Part shown: positions 32,941 to 42,855 of the stretch, one piece after another | Position numbering within the stretch: position 1 is the first letter of the stretch | Layout of the letters: each line of letters starts with the position of its first letter | Assembly (NCBI GenBank): GCA_958510825.1 | Contig: OY294044.1 | Location: forward strand, 99,362,893 to 99,426,892 | Direction of reading: 5' to 3' | Length of the DNA: 64,000 bases | Source: Brachypterus glaber | Taxonomy: Eukaryota; Arthropoda; Insecta; Coleoptera; Kateretidae | Made by a program: the position numbers and the translations under genes | The notes under the pieces: model-generated | Database searches by the model: none | The model's input: the letters and a program-made list of their open reading frames with translations, nothing else | What the model was told of the DNA's origin: nothing

Positions 32941-34011
32941 CCCTATAAAAAATTTCAAATTCAAACGGATAAAAAATAAAATATTTTTAACCTGTTTGAA
33001 TTAGTTGGAATTATTTCTATTTGCAGAAAATTATCAATATTAATCCGTTGCAATTAGTTAACCTGTTTTAATTTGCATTTGCTATTTAAATTTAATTCGT
33101 TTTAATTTGCATACGCGGAATATAATTTTTTAATTCGTTTCTATTTGCAAATGCGTAACATATTTTAATTCGTTTCTATTCGCATATGCGGAATGTCATT
33201 TTTAATTAGATACTATTACAAATGCGTAACATGTTTTAATTCGTTTATATTCGCATATGCGGAATATTATTTTTAATTAGATACTATTTGCATATGCGTA
33301 TCCAATTTAATTCGTTTTTATTCGCATATGCGGAATATTATTTTTAATTAGATACTATTTGCAAATGCGTAACATGTTTTAATTAGTTCCTATTTGCAAA
33401 TTCAGAATATCATTTTCAATTAGCAACTATTTGCAAATGCGTGATTTAATTCGTTTCAACCTGTTTGAATCAGTTTTTGCGAATTGAAGTCATTTTCAAT
33501 TAGCATTAGCGAATTGATTCGGATACAAACAGATGAATAATAAAATACTTTTAATCAATGTTAATTCGCAAATCCGAATTAAATTTTAAATTGCTTCTCA
33601 CCGACGTTTGCATCAAAAAAGACGATCTAAACTTATCTAGATGATGTATGTAAAGTAAATTACCGAAAGGAAATTGTATACACATAAACATTTGCCTTTG
33701 CCCGGGGCCGCGGCCCGCGGGCTTCTTTAGACCACGGACTCGGAAACTTTAATGCTATACCTACATATAGCATAAAGGTCTCAACATATGCTAAGACCTT
33801 CCAATTTCACATATCTAACTGTTTGAACCTGTTTGAATCCGTTTTTTTTGCAAATTGATTCGGATTCAAAAAGATTAAAAATTATAAAAAAAAATAATTC
33901 GTTTTAATTCGCAAATGCGATTCCAAAAACGGATTCAAACAAATTCAAACAGATAAATATGTGAAATTGATTTTATTTTCAATCTGGTTGAATCCGAATT
34001 TTTTTATAGGG
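32941..34011. mobile_element. TIR element (CCCTATAAAAA ends) carrying a minisatellite array
   Basis: CCCTATAAAAA at 32941 is mirrored at 34001-34011. 'ttcaaattcaaacgg' and 'aatctggttgaatccgaa' next to the ends are partly inverse. The interior holds the dimeric array at 33000-33480, a GC-rich self-complementary patch at 33698-33722 and a diverged inverse copy of array units at 33880-33960. Non-coding; superfamily not assignable. Confidence 0.65.
33000..33480. repeat. Dimeric minisatellite, about 36-bp monomers with CGCATATGCG core
   Basis: About 12 monomers alternate between type A (core GCAAATGCGTAACAT, ending AATTCG) and type B (core CGCATATGCGGAAT, ending AATTAG), giving a higher-order period near 71 bp. 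The type-B core holds a 10-bp perfect palindrome. The edges are more diverged than the centre, as in arrays homogenised by unequal exchange. Confidence 0.8.
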
Positions 34012-34203
34012 AAGCCCTGTGAAGAGTAACAATTACCTTAAGGTAGGTAATACAATATGATATTTTAGTGAATAATATTGTGAAAAGCATTAATTTATTA
34101 TGCTTTAATATTTCAAACTATCCTATCGCGAAATAACTGACGATCTATTATAATAGATAACACGGTATGAAAGCAAAAAAAACTTCTGGCATCGGGCCAA
34201 CTT

Positions 34204-34627
34204 CACGGAAAGAAATTAGTGGGCTCTGCGCTATACATTATAAGATATTTGGTAACAGTGGCAAATTATAGTGATTTAAGCTATAGATTATAAGCGACAC
34301 AATAACTAATAATGTTAAAAATAAATTGGAAACGATTATATATATTACAGACACGATTATATTTATTACAGGCAGTATTATAAATTTACAGAAATTTTAT
34401 TATATTATAAAAATTATTAGCACGGACAATAATTAAATCTATTTAAGCTATAAATGCCATACTATTTGTTATATTTTATTATTCACTAAACAATTAAAGT
34501 ATTTCATATAAATTTTTACACTGACTGCCATAATTGTAAGAGAAAGCCTTGTATTTATATAATAAGCGATTATAATTTGCTTGGTATGTATGTTATAGCG
34601 CTCCTAGCTATAATTTTTTTTTCCGTG
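34204..34627. mobile_element. MITE with CACGGAAA ends, about 424 bp
   Basis: CACGGAAAGAAATTA...GCGCTATA at the left pairs, with small gaps, with TATAGCGC...TAATTTTTTTTTCCGTG at the right. The interior is made of short 'attata' palindromes and has no ORF. Confidence 0.6.
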
Positions 34628-34650
34628 TTTTTTTTAACTAATTTTGGGTA

Positions 34651-35201
34651 GTAGATTTGGCAGACTAACATCTCTACTCTAAATTTCTCTACTCCCTAAC
34701 ATCCCTACTCCATAACATCCCTACTCCACAACAACTCTACTCCGTAACATCTCTACTCCATAACATCTCTACTCCATAACAACTCTACTCCGCACTATAT
34801 GCACTCGATTAGCCACTTCTCTTAACTCAAATGAATATTTGTCATGCTAAGTCACTGTCAAATATGAATTTAATTTATTAATTACTTACTTATTACTGCG
34901 TATTAAGAGTACGCGGTCATTGTGGCTTTTAGAATAATTCATTTATGATTGTTCTAGATTTGAATTTAAAGATAAACGTTTTCTACGAAAAAAATAAAAT
35001 AATCTAGAAGAAGAAGATTCTTTGTTCTTTGAACTGCTCATTTATTATTAAGTGGCTAATAAAGTCCTTATAGTGTGGAGTAGAGTTGTTACGGAGTAGA
35101 GATGTTACGGAGTAGAGTTGTTGTGGAGTAGGGATGTTATGGAGTAGGGATGTTAGGGAGTAGAGAAATTTAGAGTAGAGATATTAGTCTGCCGTAGATT
35201 T
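34651..35201. mobile_element. Foldback element built from a 16-bp minisatellite, 8-bp target duplication
   Basis: GTAGATTT flanks both sides (34651-34658 and 35194-35201). The ends are GGCAGACTAA and TTAGTCTGCC. Each arm consists of seven or eight copies of a 16-bp unit (CTCTACTCCATAACAT with variants), and the variants run in the same order in both arms. About 280 bp of unique loop (34800-35075) separates them. An 8-bp duplication fits hAT or Merlin; the GG terminus favours Merlin, but without a transposase this stays open. Confidence 0.85.
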
Positions 35202-35265
35202 CGGATCTTTAATCAGATTTTTCGGGTCACGTCAGGATTTTTTTCTATATGCACCTAAAGTTGCA

Positions 35266-35367
35266 CTACCAAACCAAACCATTGTTAACGTAAACCAACG
35301 CCTCCCATTAAAATAAAACACCAAACCAGCAAACTACCAAACCAAACCATTGTTAACGTAAACCAAC
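35266..35367. repeat. Direct repeat of 34 bp, 68 bp apart
   Basis: A 34-base segment opening CTACCAAACCAAACCATTG occurs at 35266-35299 and again at 35334-35367 without mismatch. Likely a local tandem duplication. Confidence 0.85.
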
Positions 35368-35735
35368 CATTAAAAAAAATCAAACAGAAATTCGTCAGTA
35401 TTTCAACCATCTTTTGCTATATATTCTAACAAAAAAACTGGATTTTCCGCACCTAATTATATTTAAGACAGTAAGTTTTAGTAATAAAACCAGAAATCAG
35501 TGCAAAATTTAGTTCATTTTTGTGGACCTGATGCGCACCGTAACCCTACTCAAATTAAACTATTTCATAAAACTACAACTACCTAAACGGAAGCCACTTT
35601 TGACATCCGTCAAAACAAAAATAAGCAAACCAGTGCGCATGTGCTAGATTCTTCTCGTTACTGCGGTGAGCGAATCGTAAAAAAAAAACATTTTTAAGAA
35701 CAAGCTTTTATTTAAGTGCTCTAAAAAGAAAATAA

Positions 35736-35957
35736 TAAATTTTCAAGTAAATCAAACCCATCATTTTGTTACATTGTACAATTGTATATGATATAAAAGC
35801 TTTTCGTGAGATTTTCCTGTGTAAATTTCTTTTATAAAAAATACATAAATTTCTAGTTAGAATTACTTGTGTCAAGATATATTCTCGAGACATGGTTTTA
35901 TATCATATATAATTGTATAATGTAACAAAATTATGGGTTTGATTCACTTGAAAATTT
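35736..35957. repeat. Palindromic element with about 65-bp arms
   Basis: 'taaattttcaagtaaatc' and the following block through 'tatatgatataaaa' are mirrored at 35893-35957. The 100-bp loop has no gene. Confidence 0.75.
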
Positions 35958-36130
35958 ATAAATTGTATTGTCAGCCGAGTTAAGCATGTGTACCAAATTT
36001 TAGCTTTCTAAGTATATTCTAAGTGGTCGAAAAAGCCTTTGGCAGATTTTCCCTAAACAAACATACATACATACATACATACATACTGATAACAACAAAC
36101 ATTGCAAGTTAAATAAAAGCTTGTGAAAAT
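35958..36130. repeat. Dispersed repeat with (CATA)n tract
   Basis: 'gtattgtcagccgagttaagcatgtgtacc' then 'ggcagattttccctaaacaaa' and a (CATA)n run at 36060-36085. The first phrase recurs at 62490-62522 in DCTN1 intron 6. This layout (phrase, tetranucleotide run, 'aataaaagcttg') resembles the interior of Helitron-like elements. Confidence 0.5.
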
Positions 36131-38340
36131 ACAACTATGACACAATTTACATTGCTAAGAACCCATTTGTAAGTTTACAAGAGATTACCACAAATAGAGA
36201 CCTTTGAGATTGAAAGTGTTTTTTATTGTTTTTAAGTTTAAGTTTTCATATATAGTAATTAAATCATTGTATATATTTACCCCCTTATATAAGATAGATG
36301 ATTGACCATATCTAGATTAGCCCAAGCAACGAAGTTTTTTTGCCTCAAAAAAGTCCAACTCTTGAAAACTGGTCTAGATATAGTCTAGACCTTCCTGATA
36401 AGAATAGAATAGAATAGAATATCGTTTATTGTCTTTGGCTGATATAAAATACAGATAGACATTGTCAATAGGTAAGTTTACATAATATAAAAATAAACAA
36501 ATAAATAAATAAACTAAAATTAATAAATAAAGGTACCAAAAGTTCTTATCAATTGAAGTTGAGCTCGCGCCGCCATCTTGATTTTAAGATATAATTTTGC
36601 AGTTTCTTGCAAATAATTTCTAAACAGTCAATTGTTTTAAAAAATAAGTTATTAGAAAAAAGGAAGCTTATAAAATTTTCTACAAAATTTAGTTTGGTTA
36701 AAACTTTTATCTAACTTAGTTTTTGACAAAATGAGAAAATGGTCAAAACTTGTACCAATGACTTCATTTAAGGAACACTTTTGGAGTCTTTTGCAAATAT
36801 CTTCTTAACGGCTATTTAAAAAAAAATAAGTTATGATAAAAAATAATGCTTATGAAATTTTCTACAAAAATAATAGCGTACTTTATCCCAGCTAACTCGA
36901 TAATGATTTTATAAAGCTTAATATTTGCTTAAACTAGATGTAGAATTTTCGTTTTATGTGATTTCTCAAGTATCATGTAGACAATAAAATCCAAATCCAA
37001 AAGTTTACCTTAAAATCAAGATATTTCCGCAATTTTTGCCCATTTTCTCAAAAACTAATTAAGATAGAAAAAAGTTTTACCACGTATTTGTAGAGAATGT
37101 ATAAGCTTTCTTTTTTAAAATAACTTATTTTTTCAATAAGTTTACCATATAAAAGATATTTGCAAAAAACTACAAACGTGTACCTTAAAATCAAGGTATC
37201 GCACAATTTTTGACCATTTTCTGGTTTTTTCAAAAACTAGGCAATATTTTATTTTAAAATGCAAAATCTTGGCGGTTAGACCCACAAAATTGGATTTCTG
37301 ATCATTTAATTGAGCTGAATTTTTTATGACCCACTTAGGGGACCACAATAAAGGCTTTAGCCAATTTTGGTTTAAATCGGGGACCAAAAAATTTTTTTCG
37401 GCCCTGCCTAACTTGATGATTATAAATACTTTTGATAAGCATTGGTTAAAGAGGTTATACTTAGTCAATGATAATATTGAAACTTTTATACAAATCCTCA
37501 GTTATAGCTTTATAGGTATAAAAAGCATTTGGTGCAAAAACGGATTTATTGGATTTTCTTTGTGGTTTCGGTTTCTGTTAGATATTTTGTTTGTATGGAT
37601 ATAATTTAAACTTTTTTTGGATTGATCTTATCATAAAATTATTCAATCCCAAGAGAATTTTGTGCAAAATTAGAATAAAGGCCTTTTTTTAAAACCCGGG
37701 TTTTTAAATTTTTTATTTTCAAATTTACATAATTTATGTTAATGATAAATTCTTTAAAAAAACTACTTATTTAAGTTCAGTATTTGGATTCAGGAGGCAA
37801 AATTATTATAAATTAAGTTGAATTATATTAAAATAAACAAAAAATATTTAACATAAAACGAAACAACAAAGAAAATTTGGTTACCTCTTTTTACGCCAAA
37901 TTCTTAAAATATATTATAGGTCTAAAATCATATTTTTATCAAAATATATGTTAATTTTACTGAAATACATAAAATATAAAATCTGGAAAGAATAAACGCA
38001 GAAAAAATGAGTAGCTGATGTTTGCAACCAAACTACATATTAGTTTATAATTCTGACAGCAGATTTGGATTAAGAAGAAAAAATTAGATAGGAAAACAGA
38101 TTTTGATCGTAAAAAAGTAGCAAGATATTATAAAAAGTAAACAACAAAAATCTTGTAAAAAAAACTATTTTCAGCATTATTTTAAAAATGGTTCTCTTCT
38201 GATTTTGGGGTTAAATTTGGTACCGTTAAGTTCGCCTATCATTACTCTTACGTTCCATCCAGAATGTCAAAAACGGGTCGCCTTTAACGGTTTAGTTAAA
38301 TTTTCAATAAAACAGTTTAAATCATATGAATTTTACAATT
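36131..38340. other. Repeat-derived stretch without a gene
   Basis: Includes an (AATAG)n run at 36398-36422, possibly a minus-strand retroposon tail, an imperfect foldback at about 36550-37280 (left 'gccgccatcttgattttaag', right 'caaaatcttggcggttag'), and repeated 'aaataagttat...aaattttctacaaaa' units at 36640, 36825 and, inverted, 37090. The overlapping 108- and 92-residue ORFs on opposite strands show no domain. Confidence 0.4.
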
Positions 38341-38343
38341 TCC

Positions 38344-38594
38344 CAGACAGCACATAATAACTATTAGATATCCACGGGGATATAATTTCTGGATATCCAT
38401 AATATCCAATAAATAGCCTAGATTGACAGTAGATATCCCATGAATATCCAAATGTCCGCCTGTGTCCAGGATATCCACGAGATATCCAGTGGACATCTAT
38501 TTTTTAACCTCCCTAAAGTATATCCACTGTATATCTATTAGAGATCCATCATGTATATCCAATTCATGAACTAATAGCTATTATGTGCTGTTTG
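38344..38594. mobile_element. MITE with GATATCC-rich interior
   Basis: The TIRs of about 24 bp, CAGACAGCACATAATA...TATTAG and its near-exact inverse, enclose at least twelve short TATCCA/GATATC words in varying orientation. 251 bp, no ORF. Target duplication unclear. Confidence 0.75.
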
Positions 38595-38742
38595 AGTGAA
38601 TCTTAATATTACTTTCCAATTTTGCCCCTATTTTCTACAATGTAGATTAAGATTTATTTACGTATATATCTACTGTCCCAAATAAGGGTGATAAACAAAC
38701 ATCGAAGTTTACTTTAACAATTTTGTTCAAATATTGTACGTT

Positions 38743-38813
38743 AATACCCTATTGAAAATGACGGGTTTGTGCACCATTTATACCCGCCCAGACCCGTCAT
38801 TTTCAACAGGGTA
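38743..38813. repeat. Short palindromic MITE
   Basis: TACCCTATTGAAAATGACGG pairs with CCGTCATTTTCAACAGGGTA; 71 bp in all, TA at both borders. Confidence 0.7.
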
Positions 38814-39808
38814 GCAATTACTAACATAAAACATGTCATTACTGATTTTCACCGGAAAAATTACATAAGGGCATAAAATATGTTTTTGCAATTTTGCCAA
38901 CTGTGCATTAAAATTTGCATAGGATTTACTTTTTCATAATCACCAAAAATTAATGCAAAATGATTATAATAACAAGCCATGGAGATATGTAATTAAAAAA
39001 AAAACAAAACAAAAATTAACAATAATTGTTAATTAATTATTAATAAAAAAAAAATCAAAAAAAAAATCTAAAAAGAACTGCGAAAACAAAAAAAAAATTT
39101 AACCCCCTATAACCTTCTTGTTTTTGGGGGATTACTTTTAAAATTGGTAGAATTGATCCTTATAATATAAATATAAATATAAAAAGTAAATTATTCTCAA
39201 AAAGTTTATCGGAATTTTCTTTCAGCTTTTTTCGATTTTTTAAAAGTTGTTTGTGAGGGGATTACTTTCAAAAACATCTTCCTCTCATAGAACTTGGTTT
39301 TTGCTTATTCAAGTCGATCGGATTATTCGTTCTTCAGTTTTCGTGTTAACAAAAATCATGACATCGGACGGAAGGATAGACAGACGAACGGACGAAAAAA
39401 AAGTTTCTTAATTTTTTATGAAACGAATTTATATCCAAGAATTTTTTCTCTATGACGATTTTTGAAAATTTTGGAAAATTTAAAACTACCGTATAAAACT
39501 ATTCTAGCGCAGGCGCTGTGAATAATAGTATATAATAAAAAAATGGAGAGTCAAAATCAAAAACTTATCTGCATTTTTACGCGACAAAATACCTAAGTGA
39601 GGTGGAACTGTACCATTTTCAGTTTATTATTAATATGTATTTTTTAAACTTCTTTAATTTGAAACGTAAATTTTCATTATGTTAATAACGCGCCTTTAGT
39701 TTTTTGCGCTATATCATGCGACAAAACTTTAGTTCCTCTCCTTCAAACCGGTAACGCCTACCAAATTTTTTATTTAAACTAACATAAAAAATATAATAAA
39801 CTACTTAC
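38814..39808. repeat. AT-rich sequence and inverted copy of the (GACA)n dispersed repeat
   Basis: From 39100 to 39530 the minus strand repeats the 32050-32500 family: 'cctataaccttcttgtttttggg', 'atcggacggaaggatagacagac', and 'ctattctagcgcaggcgctgtgaat' at the end. This region would be intronic to the Ly6-type gene; I could not find its next exon here. Confidence 0.5.
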
Positions 39809-39988
39809 AATACAATAAGCATGGTCTCTAGATGGACAGTCCTTCAGCCTCATGTACGTCTCGTTTATACAAGGTGTTATGGAACCCACTCCATCGTTAT
39901 ACTGACCACACTGGTAACATTGTAATGAATAAACAACGGCGAAAACGGTCGTTAAAATAACGACAATCAGCAAAATATTTGGTGCCAT
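39809..39988 (-). CDS. Ly6/uPAR-type three-finger protein, first coding exon
   Basis: Starts at ATG 39988 in a strong context (AAAAATGGC) and encodes 60 residues before a consensus donor GTAAGT (inverse of 39803-39808), phase 0. Residues 1-21 form a signal peptide (MAPNILLIVVILTTVFAVVY-S). The mature part opens LQCYQCGQYNDGVG, the first CxxC of a Ly6/uPAR (three-finger) domain, followed by ITPC, an N-glycosylation site at NET, LKDCP and HAYC, giving six cysteines with the spacing seen in insect Ly6 proteins. Such proteins are normally secreted or GPI-anchored and act at the cell surface, for example in septate-junction assembly or ion-channel regulation. Which family member this is cannot be told from one exon. 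The remaining cysteines and GPI signal must lie at lower coordinates on this strand; no candidate exon was recognised. The nine residues past the donor in the open frame are intronic. Confidence 0.85.
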
Positions 39989-40160
39989 TTTTCTCTTTTT
40001 TGTTTTTAAAATTTAATTTAGCGCGAAACTTTTATGTAATATTTGGGTGACGCGCCGGAGTCGCAGGAAAGAGGCAGGATCGCTTCTCTGCGGAGGTAAA
40101 TTTAGGACTAAGCGACGCGCGGTATTTCGGAAAACAGCCTTGCGTGAATGTTGTTGGTTT
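39989..40160 (-). promoter_or_regulatory. Probable promoter or 5' UTR of the Ly6-type gene
   Basis: Immediately upstream of the start codon on the minus strand is a CG-dinucleotide-rich patch (40020-40140, including CGCGCCGGAGTCGC and GCGACGCGCGG) that stands out from AT-rich surroundings. No TATA box can be placed with confidence. Promoter assignment is inference from position and composition. Confidence 0.4.
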
Positions 40161-40199
40161 GGTTTGACTGAAAGGTCTTTTTGAAAATATAATAATTTA

Positions 40200-40740
40200 A
40201 AAAAAAATAATAATTCTTTTTAGGTATATACCGGGTATTACTTCTAGTATTGCTTTCCCCTAGGAAAGTCCTGGGGAAGTCGACAATCTTTTTTTTTAAA
40301 TTTTAAGTTAGATTATGGATCTCAATCGATTTCAATATTTTTGATTTCCTCGATTGGTTAACGATTTTTTTTCTGTTTCTTTCCGCGAAGCAAACATTTT
40401 TCTCTCTATCTGTCCAGAAAAATATATCTAGATAATGACTTTTGACCATAAATAGGTTCTTTATTCAAACTTCTTAGCAGCTGTAATTGTTTTCGGTAAA
40501 AGTTATTATTTTTTCAATAACTTTTTTTATTTATTTTTTTCTTTTTCGAAAAAGTTCTTAATCAAATTTTTTGTTCTTTTTATACGAAGTAAAAAAATAA
40601 TGATGTTTTTATGAACTTTATTATTATTTTTTTTTTTTTTCGATTTGGACTGTGGTATTTGCAATTTTGGCGAATGCGCAAAAGTAATTTTTTAGAATCG
40701 GTAAAATAGTTATTTAAATACCATAATTATGGTACTAGTG
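40200..40740. repeat. Dispersed repeat copy with CTTTCC box
   Basis: CTTTCCCCTAGGAAAG at 40254 opens the family already seen at 12885 and 2281. 'tctatctgtccag' and T-rich stretches follow. No gene. Confidence 0.45.
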
Positions 40741-40905
40741 GGTAAAGTAAGATATTGTCCACGAGAGAAGGTTTGACCCACGACGGCCGTAGTAGGGACA
40801 CTAGATCTAGGTCTTAAGTTAGCAAGGCCTTGCTAACTTAAGACCTAGATCTAGTGTCCCAGGCCGTAGGCCAGTGGGTCAATATTCTTGAGTGGAAAAT
40901 ATATA
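40741..40905. repeat. Foldback MITE around a 66-bp perfect palindrome
   Basis: The outer arms (TTGACCCAC...GGCC and inverse GGCC...GTGGGTCAA, plus 'gatattg'/'caatatt') are imperfect and are separated from the core by a few bases. The core at 40795-40860 is a perfect palindrome with no spacer, centred in AAGGCCTT, containing AGATCT and CTTAAG. It lies between the two divergent genes. Confidence 0.85.
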
Positions 40906-41382
40906 ATTACCAGTAACCGGCGTATTTCCAGTTATAGTCCAGTCTTCAGGTCAATAAAAGAGGCTTCACCTGGAAATAATTCAGGGAGTTCTGATTTTCG
41001 ATTTCTTGGGTAGGGTTTAAGGCCGCAAATAAAAAAACAATTTTGCGACGTTGAACTCGATTTGGAACTTTAAAAAATATAATATGTGGTACGATGTGGG
41101 GTCTATGTGGATAGAAATATTGTGACCCCGAACCGCATACAGAAACTAAGTTGATTTCATGTGCGTTTCGGGGCATATATGGGCCGAACTTGATTTATGT
41201 ACATACGTTTACGTTTACGTAAAACTAAGTTCTGAACACAATTCTGAAACTATAGCTACAAATAATTTTAAAATATCTTGAAGAACGCATTTTTTAAGGC
41301 TGCCGCCGAGCTTCCGGCTGTCGCACTCTGAACAGGGACGGTTCGGGACATATTTTTTTTTTGCACGCAATGCTTTTCCGTA
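40906..41382. other. Intergenic, no feature recognised
   Basis: Between the palindrome and the SINE. A minus-strand 76-codon frame (41176-40946) has no domain and I do not support it as a gene. Confidence 0.4.
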
Positions 41383-41666
41383 TTAAATAAATAAATGTTT
41401 TATGTTTATTATGTTCATTTTTAACCTCGTACTATTCTACTTAATTAAGCATCGCCTAAGTCCAGGACTTGTGTGGGCTAGTAGTAGAGGGAACCACCGG
41501 CTTTAATTGACTTTTGAACCAATATATCTAGGGAGTACGCCTTCGCCAAATTTCAATTATTAATTAACTGCAAAAGGCAATCGGCGCCAGTGAGGTTTGA
41601 ACTCACGATCATTAGCTCAGTGTCAATGCTATATCGATGCCTTAAACCGCTGAGCTAATCTCCCGA
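41383..41666 (-). mobile_element. tRNA-derived SINE
   Basis: Read on the minus strand, the head (41666 to about 41582) has an A-box-like TTAGCTCAGCGG and a B-box-like GTGAGTTCAAACCTC followed by GGCGCCGA. The body then runs 'cagttaattaataattgaaatttggcga...ctctactactagccc...gatgcttaattaagtagaatagta', and the tail is 'aaacatttatttatttaat'. The body matches the plus-strand SINE at 56232-56475, but the tRNA heads differ, so the two belong to related subfamilies. No intact tRNA: the anticodon arm does not fold canonically. Confidence 0.85.
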
Positions 41667-41851
41667 AACGCACCGAACGTGTTAAATGGGATCCCGGAAT
41701 AAACGCACACACCCCATTCCCTAAAATGTAAGTATTTTGTGAAAAAAACTGCCTTTTATAAAAAAATGGTGTAAAAATATTACCTAGGGGAGACGTGAGA
41801 CAATTACTCGCAATTTATAAACAATAAATAATATGTCAATTTCCTTAGGTA

Positions 41852-42002
41852 AGGGAACGTTCAAGTATTACGTAACGCTCCTAGGGGGGGTGGGGTCATT
41901 TTGGAGAGTTACGCCCATGTTAATGGTATAGGAAAATAGCGTTACAGGGGGGAGTCCAAAATGATTAAAATTTGCGTTACGTAATACTGGAACGTTCCCT
42001 AA
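41852..42002. mobile_element. MITE with GGGAACGTTC...ATTACGTAACGC ends
   Basis: AGGGAACGTTCAAGTATTAC is mirrored by GTAATACTGGAACGTTCCCT. 151 bp, G-rich interior. A related half-element ('atattacgtaacgcgcctaggg') lies at 22100-22150 and in copy B. It sits 530 bp upstream of the DCTN1 start codon. Confidence 0.8.
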
Positions 42003-42532
42003 ATTGACAACAGTAATCTAATTGATGTATTGGATAAAATAATTTTTTGTCTATATTACCTATTTTATAAAAAAAATGTCTCTCAATATTAAATTTCTAC
42101 CAAGGTCTAGGTATTTTTTAATATTTTACAAAATACCATCAGGTATTGGGGATCTTGTTTTAAAACGGTATCACTTATTGATAATCACTTCAAAATAGTA
42201 TTTCTAAAATATAATAATAAACAACTGAAATAAACTCCAAAAATTTAAAATCAGCGTCAGTAAAACCTTGTTACAACAATCTTTTCACACTGTGCGTTGT
42301 TTAAAACAACTTGTTTTGCTTTCTGGATGTAGGCAACCCATTATACATAACATTTCCTTAATTTCGGTACATTTGATCTACTAACGACTCAGCCGACTTC
42401 ACGTTGATGATCTCATGAATGTCAAAAATTGTTGGAAACGTCAATATTAGTCAACTGTTTTTGTCGACGTTTTCTAAAGTAAATTATGTGAAAAAAATCA
42501 TTTAAAATCTAGTGTTAAAGTAAAATTTTAAA
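42003..42532 (+). promoter_or_regulatory. DCTN1: 5' flank and 5' UTR of DCTN1
   Basis: No ORF or repeat recognised in the last 300 bases before the start codon. No TATA box is convincing. 'attagtcaactg' near 42446 could serve as an initiator, but this is weak. The ATG at 42533 has A at -3. Whether an upstream non-coding exon exists cannot be seen. Confidence 0.4.
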
Positions 42533-42706
42533 ATGTCCGAGTATTTGAAGGTGGGTAGAAGAGTGGATGTTACTGGTAAAGATGTACAGGGCGTAATTGC
42601 TTTTGTGGGCACAACCACTTTTGCCACTGGAAACTGGATAGGGCTTATTTTGGATGTACCCAAGGGAAAGAATAATGGAACAGTTGGTGGTGTTGAATAT
42701 TTTAAG
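42533..42706 (+). CDS. DCTN1: DCTN1 exon 1: start and first part of the CAP-Gly domain
   Basis: 58 codons from ATG 42533 to the donor after TTTAAG (GTAAGA at 42707), phase 0. VGRRVDV starts the first strand of the CAP-Gly fold; [19 protein letters not shown] and the signature [15 protein letters not shown] follow. CAP-Gly domains bind the C-terminal EEY/F motif of alpha-tubulin and EB1/CLIP170; GKNDG, here GKNNG (residues 45-49), is the binding loop, so the Asp-to-Asn change at its fourth position is worth noting. The open frame continues 69 codons into intron 1 over the minisatellite at 42785-42855 if unspliced; exon 2 completing the domain shows that splicing is the normal reading. Confidence 0.96.
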
Positions 42707-42784
42707 GTAAGAATATATGGTAAAATGTACTATAAGAGGTTATTTTCATTTGCGAGACGAAATATTGCCTTTTACATTAATGAA

Positions 42785-42855
42785 TATCGCCCATATCGCC
42801 TTAAGATCGCCCGATATCGCCTCGATATTGCCCGATATCGCCTCAATCTCCTCCT
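42785..42855. repeat. Intronic minisatellite (GCCCGATATCGCCT)
   Basis: About four copies of a 17-18-bp unit resembling ATCGCCCGATATCGCCTC in intron 1, 80 bp after the donor. The GATATC and CGATAT words are self-complementary. Confidence 0.75.

Noticed and set aside
34671..35185. CRISPR-like array of 16-bp repeats
   Set aside because: The units are contiguous without unique spacers and form inverted arms of a transposable element in a eukaryotic genome.
37142..37604. 108- and 92-residue ORFs on opposite strands
   Set aside because: Mutually overlapping, AT-rich, inside repeat-derived sequence; no motif recognised.
41580..41666. Candidate tRNA gene on the minus strand
   Set aside because: A- and B-box-like sequences are present, but no canonical cloverleaf, and the downstream body matches a second copy at 56232; it is a SINE head.
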